IMG/VR virus record: IMGVR_UViG_3300006753_000035
Span: 1-31,515 of that record
Reading direction: 5' to 3' (one strand)
Length of the DNA stretch: 31,515 bases
From: a virus
The notes under the pieces were generated by a model, which did no database searches, was not told where the DNA came from, and saw only the letters and a list, made by a program, of their open reading frames with translations. Below are positions 22,741 to 31,515 of the stretch, one piece after another. The position numbers and the translations under genes were made by a program. Numbering within the stretch: the first letter of the stretch is position 1; each line of letters opens with the position of its first letter.

Positions 22741-25700
22741 ATGCCTGTAGGAGAAACTAAAATAGGTGGTGCTACCAAAAGCGAACTGGATCAATACCAA
22801 GGTCAGATGGACAGTTGGTATACTCGGTCAGATGGGCAGGCTAACTATAAGTCGAGGCAGATGGCAGAACGTCCTTGGTATATAAACACATTCCAAGGAG
22901 GCACTAAGGGTTTGGCCAAAACAGTTGAAGCTGGGGCCAACCTTATCCCCGACTTGATGGGTGCAGATCAGCGGTTCTTTACCTTTTCTGATTACATCCC
23001 AGACAATCCCGAAAGCACTAACTACCAACTGTCAAACATAGGAGTGCATTTGGTTAGCTCCTATCTATTGAGTCATAGGGCTATAAAAGCGTCTGGCTTT
23101 GGCGCAGAGAAACTCAGCAAAAACATTGATTGGAGCCCGTCCTTAAAAAAGAGATGGGGTAAGAAGCCCAAGTCAGACAAGGAAATCTCTGCGATGGACG
23201 ATAAGACTCGTTCTGTTTATATCGGTGATTTGGCTAAAAATCTTCGTGAGCAAGACAGGATGAAGCGGTCTAGAGGTTTAACTCCTAGGAAGCTTTACGA
23301 GATAGGCAAGCAGGGAATCGGTACAGGTGTTGTTGCGGAGGGAGTGCTTTGGAGAGGACAGGATGAGGAGTTAATCATCGACAGTCTTCGTAGTTTTTTT
23401 GATGAGTATAGCGAATTAGAGGGCATCGTTGAGGAGGCTATTGAAGACAACCCCAACTGGATGAATGAGCCTGCCAACAAGCTGGGAGAGAAGATCACCT
23501 TCAGTTGGAACGCATTTCATGGGAACGCACTTGGCAGGCTGAAGTTTGCAGGAGAGGGTGCTGTCTTTGGACTCTTCTTTAACTACTTTGCAGCCCTGTT
23601 AAAGGTTGGTGCTGTCGCAGCAGGACGCACAGGGTCACGAGGACTCAGCAGGATTCTACATGGTGGAGATCAGGCAGCTAAAAAAGGAGCAGACGCAACT
23701 GAAGCAGCGGCAAAGGGTGGGGATGGGCCTCTCTCAGCGAAAGAACGGAAGAAGCTAGAGTCTGAGGACTTAGCTTTTGGCGGTGACCAAGATACTGTTA
23801 CTCCTATTAACGAAGCTGAAGCTGCCGATGAGTTAGCAGAAGCCCACTCGAAAGCCTTAGACGGCTCTGAAGCTGAAGAGGCAGCCAAGCCTAAAGAGCT
23901 AAAAGATATAGATGATGAGTCCTTAGCTCCCAGAGAGTGGGACGAAGACCTACACGGTGAGGTTGAGAGTGAATTAGTAGGTGTAAAGGAAGACCTTTAT
24001 AAGAGAACGCCTGTCGGACAGAACGAGGAAATCCCCGTTGACATGCTGGATGGCCCTCCTCCTGATGGTTCTATTGTTGTTAATTTTGAAGCAGCCCTGT
24101 CTGCCGCTGCAAGGCTTCAGGATAAACTCCTGACTCTGGACGGTATCAAGGCTCAAGCAATGTTAAGGAACCTTGGGAGGAAGTCACCAAAGATTGGAGA
24201 CAACCTAACAGCTAGAGACCTTCTGGGGTCAGGGCCGTTAGATGATATGACGGTCAAGCAGGCCGAAGATTTTCTAGGGCAACTCGATCTTGAGAAGGAG
24301 CAGATAGCTGCGCTGCTTCATCTACGGAAACTCATCAATGTATTTGAGTTTACAGATGAGGAACTAACCCTTCTTGCGAGACGGGCAGAAGGTTCTAGCG
24401 CTGGCTGGCCGGAAGTTGCACGGGATGTTGACGTTACTGGCCCAGAGTTTAAGGAGCTTGCTCCAGACTTAGTGGACAAGGAGGTGGGTGAGGGGGCTTT
24501 GGAAGGTGGTCTCATGGAGACCATTCATCTCAATTCTCCCCTGACTCGCTTCCTAGATCAGGTTCAATGGTTGGTTCAAGGTGGGAGGAAAAACCCTGAA
24601 GGGATGAAGAAAGCCATAGTGGATGAACTATGGAGAATGTTTGATGATGCACTTGGGGATGTCCCTGATGGGAAGGCGGTAGATAGACTTACTCAGAAAG
24701 CCAGAATCCAAGAAATCGCAGACAACATAACTAAGAAGGGGAGCAAGCTCCGAGACATGGAGCAACTGAGCGGGACAACTGATGTTGGTCTGATGAGACA
24801 CGCCTCCGACATGGGCTTGTCCGAAGAAGAAGCCACAAGGTTTATCGAGTCAACGCGCACCACCTCGTTCGACGAGCTTCCTAATGAAACTGTTAGGAAA
24901 GACCCTGTGTCAGGCGAAGAGCTAGACGCTTGGGAACTGATGGAAAAGATGGATGCTGAACGCATCGCTGAGGGCATACCACCTTGGTCTAAAAATGATC
25001 CAGAATGGTCAGCCGAGTTTTCAAAGAGGAGGGGGTATTCTCCTGAACAAATAAAAGCTACTGCAGATCATATCTCACAGATTGGGGAACTTCTTCAGAA
25101 GGGGCATAGGATAGCAGACCTTCAATACTTTGAGGGAAACATTACGGGTCAGTTAGATAACTTACAGACGCTGGCAACTACCTATGACGGTAAGGTAGTT
25201 CTTAGGCGAAGTTTAGCCCAAGATAATTGGAATCGCTGGCAACCCGATGGCTCAAATCCCATACTTCAGGAACACATCCCCAAAGATGTCTTCTCTGACT
25301 ACCAAGATTTTGAACGTTTTATTATAGAGCGAGAGAAAGCTTACTTAAGGAACCCTATGATGCGTGGTGAGGATATTGTCAACTACCACCGCAGGGTTCA
25401 GCGACACGCCATCAACGCTTCTAAGCGTAAGGGTATTGGAGATTTCTATAAGTATGAGTTTGATCCCAAAGGCCCAGCGGGTTTAAGGCTAACAGAGAGC
25501 GAGCAGCTTCGGATTCTATTTGGAGAGGGGAATGATGTAGCTGGTAAAAAGGTTATTGAGATACTGAAGAACGCCGGGAAAGCCCGTGGACGTAGCGTGA
25601 CTGACGCCATGAACGAGGCGGCGAAGATCATTAACATTGATAACACAATGACTGACATTGGTTCCAAGTACCTTACGGGGAGGATCATGTCGTTCTTCAT

Positions 25701-28680
25701 ACACAGCCTCCGTCAGGGGTTCTCCCACCTTCCTGATGATGCTCGTGCCTTTAAGAAAGCTGATATTGATACTCTCGCTGATGCCCTTGGCTTTGTTAGA
25801 GACCCTCATCGAAGAGGGCCAGCCGCCATACTGGAAGAAGATGTCCTGAACGGTATAGATGATATCGCAGATGCCAATGCTATCGGCAGGGATGCAATGG
25901 CTGAACGTATCCGTAGTGGTCGCGGTGATTTCAGAAAGCTTTATGGAGAGTTAGCTCCCTCCACCAGCCTTGACAAATCCCTTTCACAGGACGTTAAGGT
26001 TCTCAAAGAAGCGTACATTCGGACTGTCGCTTATAAGATGGATGCCGTCATGCAAGTGAAGCGTCTTGAGCAGCTAGCAGACGATATTGTCAAGCTGTCT
26101 GACGATCAATGGGCGGCTAATAAAGGTATGCAGAAGGCATACCACGACGAAATGCAGCGGATCGCCCACAAGGTATCTAACCTTCAGAAACTAGGGACTG
26201 CAGGCGGTAGGCTGCTCCGCGCTCAGAATGATATGCACAAGGCTGTCTTCTCAGACATGGAGAAGCACCTTGATCAGGTTAAGTTTGGTAACCCCGCAAC
26301 TGTTAAGAAACACGCTCATAGGCTTCATGCTATTATGCAGGCCAATAAGCATAGCGCAGTTGATTCTGCTATTGCCTCGAAGGAGTTCTTATCGAACAGC
26401 ATTAGTGGTATAGACATTCATAATGAGTATTGGCTTAACTCCATCCTTAGCGGAACCAAGACTCAAATGGTTAACTTCATCTCCACAGGTATCCACCTCT
26501 ACTACAAACCTGTAGAAGGTATGGTTGGAGCCTTGATGCGGAGAGACCCCAAGCAAGCCAAGGTTATGGTAGATAGCCTTGTTCAAACAGCCATGATCAA
26601 CGCTTCCGTAATGAAAGTGCCGGGGTCATTAGGTTGGAACTGGGCGAAACGAGCGGGAGGATTGATTGACAACGCAGGCTACCACGCTGGCCGATCAAAG
26701 ATTTTTAAGAGAGGGCAGGAAGGAACAGGCCCGATGGCTCAAGCCACAGGTGCGGTAGCTGGAGCGAGGAAATCCTTCCGTGCAGGCGAAGGAACCCTAA
26801 GCCAACACTCTGACCTGTTTGATGTAAAACCACCTAACGCCATCTCAGGTCGGTTGCTGGGTGAGCAGGCAGATGAGTCCTTCTTTGGGGCTAGTATGGG
26901 AGCCAAGAAGACGTTGGATTATGTAGGAAACCTCATTCGTATGCCCATGCGGTTGATGATTACGAGTGATGAACTGTTCAAGCAGATTGCCTTTCGCTCT
27001 ACTGCCATGTCGAAACTAGCGCAAGACGCTTTGGAGCATGGCCTGACAAGTTCAGATGATGTCGCAAAGTATATCGCTGATAATTTCAAAGGATTGATAC
27101 GCAAAAATGGCAAAAGGCACACAGGCAAGGCCATTCAAGATGAAGCTTACCGTGAGCATGGTAAGATTATGAGTCGTTTCAATGACAAGGCTACTGATGA
27201 GTTCCCTGAGCAATACCGTAACAGGAATGACTTTGTTGAAGATTATGTGGCTCACCATTATGATCCCAATAAGGGCGTCTTATCAGAACGAGCAATGGAT
27301 TGGGCTGAAGACGTTACCTACACCAGACGGCTGGATAAAGACGCTGTATTCCTCAAGAGTCTAGGTAAGGGAGGGAAGGGACACTCAATGCTGCAGGATG
27401 TACAGGACATGGTACACCGCCATCCCTACCTACGCCTTGTGATGCCCTTCATCAAGACACCTGTGAATATCCTGAAGTTCCCTCTTCAGCGTATGAACAT
27501 TCCCTTTATCACCAACCAGAAGGGGCAACTACTGGGTAAGGAAGTACAATGGCTGAAGAACATGCACACAAGGTATGCCGCCGATATGGCCAGCGGTGAC
27601 CCCCAGAGAATGGCCGAAGCGGCAGGCCGCGTCTGGGCTGGGAGGTTTTATTGGGTGAGTAGTATTTCGTTGGCAAGCTCAGGAGTCATCACAGGTGGTG
27701 GCCCCTCTAATCCAAGGGAGCGAAACAATCTGATCGCCACAGGATGGAGACCCTACTCTGTTCGCATGGGGGATAAGTATATCTCCTATAGCAGGCTCGA
27801 TCCCTTCTCGACAGTCTTGGGGTTAGCCGCCGATGTCTATGAAAAGTTCGCTGAACAGGGACAGAATGGTGATTTAGAGGAGGATGGGTTCCAAGCGGTC
27901 ATGCTCGCTGGGGCTTTCTCCCTCTCCAACAACATAGCCGACAAGAGTTATCTGGCAGGCATCAACAACGTTCTGCAGGCTTTCCTAGAACCTGAGACTA
28001 AGTTGAAGACTCTCCTTAAGAAACAAACTGGGGCTTACATCCCTAAGATTGTCTCACAATGGACGCCACTCACAGATGATCATTACATGAAGAAGACCTA
28101 CAGCCTGCTTGAAGGCTTAATGGTCAGAACCCCCGGTGCTGCTCGACACATTGAGCCTATGAGGAACTACCTCGGTGACCCCGTAGAAGCCATGTATCAG
28201 CCTACGGTGTGGGCCGCTGGATTGAACCCCTTCCTGATTAGTAAGGCTAAGAAAGACCCAATCTTGGATGAAATTGGCCATCTGGATTACGGTTTCGGTG
28301 CGCCTACCGCCAGAATCAAAGGGTCTCGTCACCTTGACATGAGGAAATTCTTTGATGAAAACGGCAGGACAGCCTTTGATCGTTTCCAAGAAGCCATTGG
28401 TCAGGAAAAAATAAATGGACGCACACTCAGAAGTTCGTTAGAACGGTTGTTTAACAGTCCCGGGTATGAACGGGCTGGCACAATGGCTGAGAGCAATGAG
28501 CTTTTTCATCAAGGAACATTTCGTGACCCTCGCATTAAAGCGGTGAAATCTATTATGGCAAAGTACCGTAACAGAGCTAAAAACCGTGTGCTGAAGGAAT
28601 ATCCAAACCTAAAGAGTGCCGTCAGGACTTTCAACTGGCAGACTGATACTCAAATGGAAAAACTATTAGGAGAGTTTTAA
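22741..28680 (+). CDS. Giant internal virion protein at the gp16 position
   Basis: At 1979 residues this is the largest gene in the window (T7 gp16 is 1318). Its place after gp15 and before the fibre, and its size, make it the gp16 equivalent that forms the inner-membrane end of the ejection channel. T7 gp16 begins with a lytic transglycosylase domain. Here residues 1-120 show no such Glu-Ser or GLMQ-type motif. Visible parts are a hydrophobic stretch at about 268-296 (FGLFFNYFAALLKVGAVAAG), an acidic region at about 340-420, and a C-terminal block NSILSGTKTQMVNF (about 1232), RMPMRLMITSDELFKQIAFR (about 1400) and LRLVMPFIKTPVNILKFP (about 1564). This block recalls large polyvalent and virion proteins of other phages. 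A second hydrophobic stretch is near 1636-1655. Confidence 0.82.
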   Translation: MPVGETKIGGATKSELDQYQGQMDSWYTRSDGQANYKSRQMAERPWYINTFQGGTKGLAKTVEAGANLIPDLMGADQRFFTFSDYIPDNPESTNYQLSNIGVHLVSSYLLSHRAIKASGFGAEKLSKNIDWSPSLKKRWGKKPKSDKEISAMDDKTRSVYIGDLAKNLREQDRMKRSRGLTPRKLYEIGKQGIGTGVVAEGVLWRGQDEELIIDSLRSFFDEYSELEGIVEEAIEDNPNWMNEPANKLGEKITFSWNAFHGNALGRLKFAGEGAVFGLFFNYFAALLKVGAVAAGRTGSRGLSRILHGGDQAAKKGADATEAAAKGGDGPLSAKERKKLESEDLAFGGDQDTVTPINEAEAADELAEAHSKALDGSEAEEAAKPKELKDIDDESLAPREWDEDLHGEVESELVGVKEDLYKRTPVGQNEEIPVDMLDGPPPDGSIVVNFEAALSAAARLQDKLLTLDGIKAQAMLRNLGRKSPKIGDNLTARDLLGSGPLDDMTVKQAEDFLGQLDLEKEQIAALLHLRKLINVFEFTDEELTLLARRAEGSSAGWPEVARDVDVTGPEFKELAPDLVDKEVGEGALEGGLMETIHLNSPLTRFLDQVQWLVQGGRKNPEGMKKAIVDELWRMFDDALGDVPDGKAVDRLTQKARIQEIADNITKKGSKLRDMEQLSGTTDVGLMRHASDMGLSEEEATRFIESTRTTSFDELPNETVRKDPVSGEELDAWELMEKMDAERIAEGIPPWSKNDPEWSAEFSKRRGYSPEQIKATADHISQIGELLQKGHRIADLQYFEGNITGQLDNLQTLATTYDGKVVLRRSLAQDNWNRWQPDGSNPILQEHIPKDVFSDYQDFERFIIEREKAYLRNPMMRGEDIVNYHRRVQRHAINASKRKGIGDFYKYEFDPKGPAGLRLTESEQLRILFGEGNDVAGKKVIEILKNAGKARGRSVTDAMNEAAKIINIDNTMTDIGSKYLTGRIMSFFIHSLRQGFSHLPDDARAFKKADIDTLADALGFVRDPHRRGPAAILEEDVLNGIDDIADANAIGRDAMAERIRSGRGDFRKLYGELAPSTSLDKSLSQDVKVLKEAYIRTVAYKMDAVMQVKRLEQLADDIVKLSDDQWAANKGMQKAYHDEMQRIAHKVSNLQKLGTAGGRLLRAQNDMHKAVFSDMEKHLDQVKFGNPATVKKHAHRLHAIMQANKHSAVDSAIASKEFLSNSISGIDIHNEYWLNSILSGTKTQMVNFISTGIHLYYKPVEGMVGALMRRDPKQAKVMVDSLVQTAMINASVMKVPGSLGWNWAKRAGGLIDNAGYHAGRSKIFKRGQEGTGPMAQATGAVAGARKSFRAGEGTLSQHSDLFDVKPPNAISGRLLGEQADESFFGASMGAKKTLDYVGNLIRMPMRLMITSDELFKQIAFRSTAMSKLAQDALEHGLTSSDDVAKYIADNFKGLIRKNGKRHTGKAIQDEAYREHGKIMSRFNDKATDEFPEQYRNRNDFVEDYVAHHYDPNKGVLSERAMDWAEDVTYTRRLDKDAVFLKSLGKGGKGHSMLQDVQDMVHRHPYLRLVMPFIKTPVNILKFPLQRMNIPFITNQKGQLLGKEVQWLKNMHTRYAADMASGDPQRMAEAAGRVWAGRFYWVSSISLASSGVITGGGPSNPRERNNLIATGWRPYSVRMGDKYISYSRLDPFSTVLGLAADVYEKFAEQGQNGDLEEDGFQAVMLAGAFSLSNNIADKSYLAGINNVLQAFLEPETKLKTLLKKQTGAYIPKIVSQWTPLTDDHYMKKTYSLLEGLMVRTPGAARHIEPMRNYLGDPVEAMYQPTVWAAGLNPFLISKAKKDPILDEIGHLDYGFGAPTARIKGSRHLDMRKFFDENGRTAFDRFQEAIGQEKINGRTLRSSLERLFNSPGYERAGTMAESNELFHQGTFRDPRIKAVKSIMAKYRNRAKNRVLKEYPNLKSAVRTFNWQTDTQMEKLLGEF

Positions 28681-28681
28681 G

Positions 28682-29248
28682 ATGGGTTACTCTAGATATT
28701 ATGGAAATGCTACAGCGAATGGGGCTGGGACTCTTGTTCATGTTGTTTCTAATCCCGATAATGCTAACTTTGGTTGGCTTCTCAATAGCCACTTGGAGTT
28801 ACGACTTTCTTCAGCGGGACAAAGCCTAGCTGCCTTCACCACAGAGGTAGAGGATGGGTTAGCAAAGCTCTCATTGTACAACGATTATAACATAAATGGG
28901 TCATCTATTGAGATTCCAAACCTCACAGCCAGCGCAGTTTATCAATTCTACATTAGCAGGATTACCCCGAAGTTATCCCATTTTGTAGATTTTCAGGCTG
29001 GTTCACCCATTACTGAGACAGACCTTGACAACTCAAATAAGTATGCTTTATTCCGTTTCCAAGAACTGGAGGATGTCTCTGAGCAGTACAGTCCGTTTAT
29101 TTTAACTCTTGCAAAGATGAAAACAGTAGCAGGCATAACAGGAGAATTTACTGGAGACACAGATACACAGACAATGACAAATAAAACATTCACGGCTGGA
29201 GCCGGGATCACATCATCATTTGATCTTGGTACAGCCTCATGGCAATAA
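28682..29248 (+). CDS. Tail fibre N-terminal (virion-attachment) protein, T7 gp17 N-like
   Basis: This 188-residue product matches the virion-attachment domain of T7 gp17: YQFYISRITPKLSHFVDFQ, then AGSPITETDLDNSNKYALFR and FQELEDVSEQ correspond to the T7 RRVT-x-VDF-x-DGS-x-DLN-x-EE segment. The C-terminus switches to DTQTMTNKTFTAGAGI, a linker module frequent in phage fibres, and stops soon after. There is no receptor-binding region, so this gene probably encodes an adaptor that anchors fibres made from the next genes. GGAGAG nine bases before the ATG is a good ribosome site. The gene starts two bases after the previous stop. Confidence 0.85.
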   Translation: MGYSRYYGNATANGAGTLVHVVSNPDNANFGWLLNSHLELRLSSAGQSLAAFTTEVEDGLAKLSLYNDYNINGSSIEIPNLTASAVYQFYISRITPKLSHFVDFQAGSPITETDLDNSNKYALFRFQELEDVSEQYSPFILTLAKMKTVAGITGEFTGDTDTQTMTNKTFTAGAGITSSFDLGTASWQ

Positions 29249-29254
29249 AACATA

Positions 29255-30322
29255 ATGGCTAACGTAGCACAAATAAAACGAAGCGCGGTTGCTAACCACG
29301 CATCCACAGACGTTCCCACCACTACCAACGGCCAACTAGCTCACGGTGAGCTTGGCTGGGTAGATGGGAGCAGGCAGTTGTTTATAGGACGAAACACGGC
29401 GGAACCAGCAGTAATCGTCGTTGAAGAGGTAATTGGTAGGGCCGCAACCTTATCAGATGCCACGGTTCCCAAGAGAGGTGTCGCTTGCTTTGATTCAGAT
29501 GACTTCACCATGTCAGCCCATAGTTTGGGTGATGATACGGGAGGAGTGGTTTCTCTTAAGTCTTTAACTAACTCCCACCTGACTAACTCTAAATTTGTCA
29601 TTAGTGATGGAACCGAGACAAGTGACATTGATTTAGGAGGCACACTTACAATCGCAGGAACTGACGATGAAATAACAGCAACAGAATCTGCTGGAACCGT
29701 TACTCTGAGCCTACCTTCTGCTGTATCAGTTGAAGCCCTTACGGTGACCGGCGATCTGACCGTTAGTGGCGAAACAACCACCACCCTCGCTCAGACCCTT
29801 GAGATTGAGGATAAGTTCATCATGTTGGCGAAAGGCAACACCACAAGGGCCACAGCAGCAGCGGCCCCTGCGGCGGGTCTTTTCATTCAATGCACTACAT
29901 CAGGACAAACTGATCCCTCTCTATACTGGACAACAGACGGCTGGAAAACTGATGAAGCCTTTATTGCTGGAGGTCTCATTACTGCTGATGGAGGTAATTC
30001 TGGTGAGTGGAACACAGCACACGCCGACCGGCTCAAGTGGGACGGCGGGTCAACGGACTTAAACGCTGCTACAGCTAGGGCCAGTTTAGACTTAGAGGTT
30101 GGTGTGGATGTCCAAGCCTATGATGCCACCATTGTGGTGGACGACGATTTAGGAACTTCAGCCTTATTGGATACAGCGGCGGTTACTGATGGAGCAACTA
30201 CTACAGTAGCCACAGGAGATCAGATTTATGACTTTGTTATCGCCCTTAATTACATAACGGCTTCCAGCGAAGACACGTTAACCAACAAAACGCTTGCGTC
30301 AGACGCCGTTACTTGGTCATAA
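29255..30322 (+). CDS. Tail fibre / structural protein with TNKT linker
   Basis: This 355-residue protein is rich in Thr, Ala, Asp and Gly and looks like beta-structured fibre. The start QIKRSAVANHASTDVPTTTN followed by LAHGELGWVDGSRQLFIGRN is the ELA-type capping domain seen at the head of many fibre proteins. Later parts include VEALTVTGDLTVSGETTTTL, LEIEDKFIMLAKGN and LDLEVGVDVQAYDATIVVDD, also common in fibres. It ends with EDTLTNKTLASDAVTWS, echoing the end of the preceding gene. It starts six bases after the upstream stop without a clear ribosome site, so re-initiation is likely. Confidence 0.78.
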   Translation: MANVAQIKRSAVANHASTDVPTTTNGQLAHGELGWVDGSRQLFIGRNTAEPAVIVVEEVIGRAATLSDATVPKRGVACFDSDDFTMSAHSLGDDTGGVVSLKSLTNSHLTNSKFVISDGTETSDIDLGGTLTIAGTDDEITATESAGTVTLSLPSAVSVEALTVTGDLTVSGETTTTLAQTLEIEDKFIMLAKGNTTRATAAAAPAAGLFIQCTTSGQTDPSLYWTTDGWKTDEAFIAGGLITADGGNSGEWNTAHADRLKWDGGSTDLNAATARASLDLEVGVDVQAYDATIVVDDDLGTSALLDTAAVTDGATTTVATGDQIYDFVIALNYITASSEDTLTNKTLASDAVTWS

Positions 30323-30337
30323 GAAAATGAGACCCGA

Positions 30338-31515
30338 ATGGCAAACACGATACAGTTAGCACACAGTAGTACAGCAGACGAAGCCCCCTCCTCTACTCTC
30401 GCAGCGGGTGAGGTTGCTATAAACAGCAGCGACAGAAAAATCTGGGTTGGTGACGGTTCTGCCAACCAAGTGATCTTTCAACATGCCGATTACCTAACTG
30501 CAGCATACGACACCACCACTAATGTTGGAGCAGACTATACTGCTTCGTCCGGGAGTTGGACTTTTAACACAACTACCACGGAGTGGGATACTTCCTATAC
30601 GATTTGTGCTGGTAATGCCTACACCTCAACCTCTGGGTTGGGTACGACCAATACAAGCCACATCACCTACGCTGTTCCATCTGGAATGAAGTCGGCTTAT
30701 GTCGCCCATCTCCTGTGGAGTAATTGTGGGTACTTTGATGTAGTCGGTATTGAAGCGGGGGGGACAGGTGAGGTTTTCATTCAGCGGATTCATAGTTATC
30801 AGAACATCCAAAACACCGACGAGGGGGTGTCGCATGACGGAGTGTCGGTCTTCAAATGTTCTGGTATGGATCGCTTTGACAGTATCAAGTTTTACGGTCG
30901 CAAGGGTCGGGTTCACTTGATGGGAATTGGTTGGACTAAAGAGGATGACAAGGACACTCACCCCGGTGCGCTTAATCTGATTCACCATGACAATGTGGTT
31001 GGCACTTCGCCGTGGTTATCAACGGGTGGCGGAACGTTGACGGATGCGTTAGAAATCAGAGGCGGCCTGACGGTCAGTAATTCGGCTGACACCCTAGACG
31101 TACTTGTAGCCCCCCCAGACGGGGATGTTTATATGCCCGGAAGGCTTGCGATAGGGGGAACCACTCATGTCGCCGGGAAATGGTTAACCGTTATTGGCCC
31201 ATCCTCATTCAGCGATTCAATTGTAGGTACTAGTGCTACGTTTAGTGGGAACTTAACGTGCGAATCCACAATTTTCACAAGTGAATACATTAAACACTAC
31301 GGCGAGGACGCTAACTATCTTCGGTTCACTACGGCTAACCTAGCAATTTCTAAACAGACCACATTTAGCAGTCACGCAATTGTTCAGGGAGAATTAGATG
31401 TTGCCGAATATCTTCGTCATACAGGAGATGTCAATACTCAAATCAGATTTGAGAGTAGTCAAATGACACTCAAGACAAGTGGCGGCTGCAGTATATCATT
31501 GAACAACAACGAAGG
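30338..31515 (+). CDS. Tail fibre / receptor-binding protein, 3' end outside window
   Basis: The frame from the ATG at 30338 stays open to the last base of the window, giving 392 residues without a stop. The start MANTIQLAHSSTADEAPSST with AAGEVAINSSDRKIWVGDG is the same capping-domain type as in the preceding gene. A globular region follows (FIQRIHSYQNIQNTDEG, FDSIKFYGRKGRVHLMGIGW), then fibre repeats such as SFSDSIVGTSATFSGNLTCE, YIKHYGEDANYLRFTTANLA and YLRHTGDVNTQIRFESSQM. The last type often precedes a chaperone or receptor-binding tip in phage fibres, which would lie beyond the window. GAG upstream of the ATG is a weak ribosome site, and 15 bases separate it from the preceding gene. Confidence 0.82.
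   Translation, partial: MANTIQLAHSSTADEAPSSTLAAGEVAINSSDRKIWVGDGSANQVIFQHADYLTAAYDTTTNVGADYTASSGSWTFNTTTTEWDTSYTICAGNAYTSTSGLGTTNTSHITYAVPSGMKSAYVAHLLWSNCGYFDVVGIEAGGTGEVFIQRIHSYQNIQNTDEGVSHDGVSVFKCSGMDRFDSIKFYGRKGRVHLMGIGWTKEDDKDTHPGALNLIHHDNVVGTSPWLSTGGGTLTDALEIRGGLTVSNSADTLDVLVAPPDGDVYMPGRLAIGGTTHVAGKWLTVIGPSSFSDSIVGTSATFSGNLTCESTIFTSEYIKHYGEDANYLRFTTANLAISKQTTFSSHAIVQGELDVAEYLRHTGDVNTQIRFESSQMTLKTSGGCSISLNNNE

Noticed and set aside
30626-30988. Minus-strand open frame of 120 residues opposite the last fibre gene
   Set aside because: The + strand frame from 30338 is continuous with fibre-like repeats. The antisense frame is an accident of composition.
1-31515. CRISPR array, tRNA genes, insertion sequences, integrase or attachment sites
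   Set aside because: No spaced repeats, cloverleaf-like segments, transposase or integrase motifs were seen, and non-coding space is limited to a few gaps of about 110 bases or less.

Overview
The window is a 31.5 kb stretch of the genome of a lytic, T7-like podovirus (short-tailed dsDNA phage). All convincing genes are on the + strand, are packed stop-to-start, and follow the T7 class II to class III order: ssDNA-binding protein, endonuclease I, primase-helicase, DNA polymerase, 5'-3' exonuclease, portal, scaffold, major capsid, tail tubes A and B, internal virion proteins, tail fibre. No integrase, repressor, tRNA, CRISPR array or insertion sequence is visible. The RNA polymerase and terminase genes, if present, lie outside the window, so the exact family cannot be fixed. 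A protein with a Sec-type signal peptide and a lipoprotein with a lipobox point to a Gram-negative host. A marine origin is only an impression from the general look of the genes.

Replication and nucleotide module (1-6576): the end of a gp2.5-like SSB, a 13-bp hairpin, endonuclease I, a small unknown gene, primase-helicase, family A polymerase with a short thioredoxin-binding loop, a PD-(D/E)XK-like protein, a small HEXXH protein that seems to use an ATA start, a gp6-like exonuclease, a dNMP kinase and a small unknown gene. Together they degrade host DNA, recycle nucleotides, and replicate and resolve phage DNA.

Head and lysis module (6563-11370): a small gp6.7/gp7.3-like virion protein, portal, scaffold, then an inserted lysis/envelope cassette (secreted protein, holin, two overlapping spanin-like genes), then the major capsid gene behind a 110-nt structured leader and followed by a strong rho-independent terminator. 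No endolysin gene is recognisable in the window.

Tail and ejection module (11372-31515): tail tube A, a tail tube B (nozzle) about twice the T7 size, gp13-like, gp14-like, a gp15-like protein about twice the T7 size, a 1979-residue protein at the gp16 position with no visible transglycosylase domain, and three consecutive fibre genes, the last running off the window. The most distinctive trait is the scaled-up nozzle and ejection apparatus: gp12, gp15 and gp16 equivalents total about 5,100 residues against roughly 2,860 in T7. A thrice-repeated linear motif lies in the gp15 tail and an Asp-rich, calcium-loop-like motif lies in a gp12 insertion.
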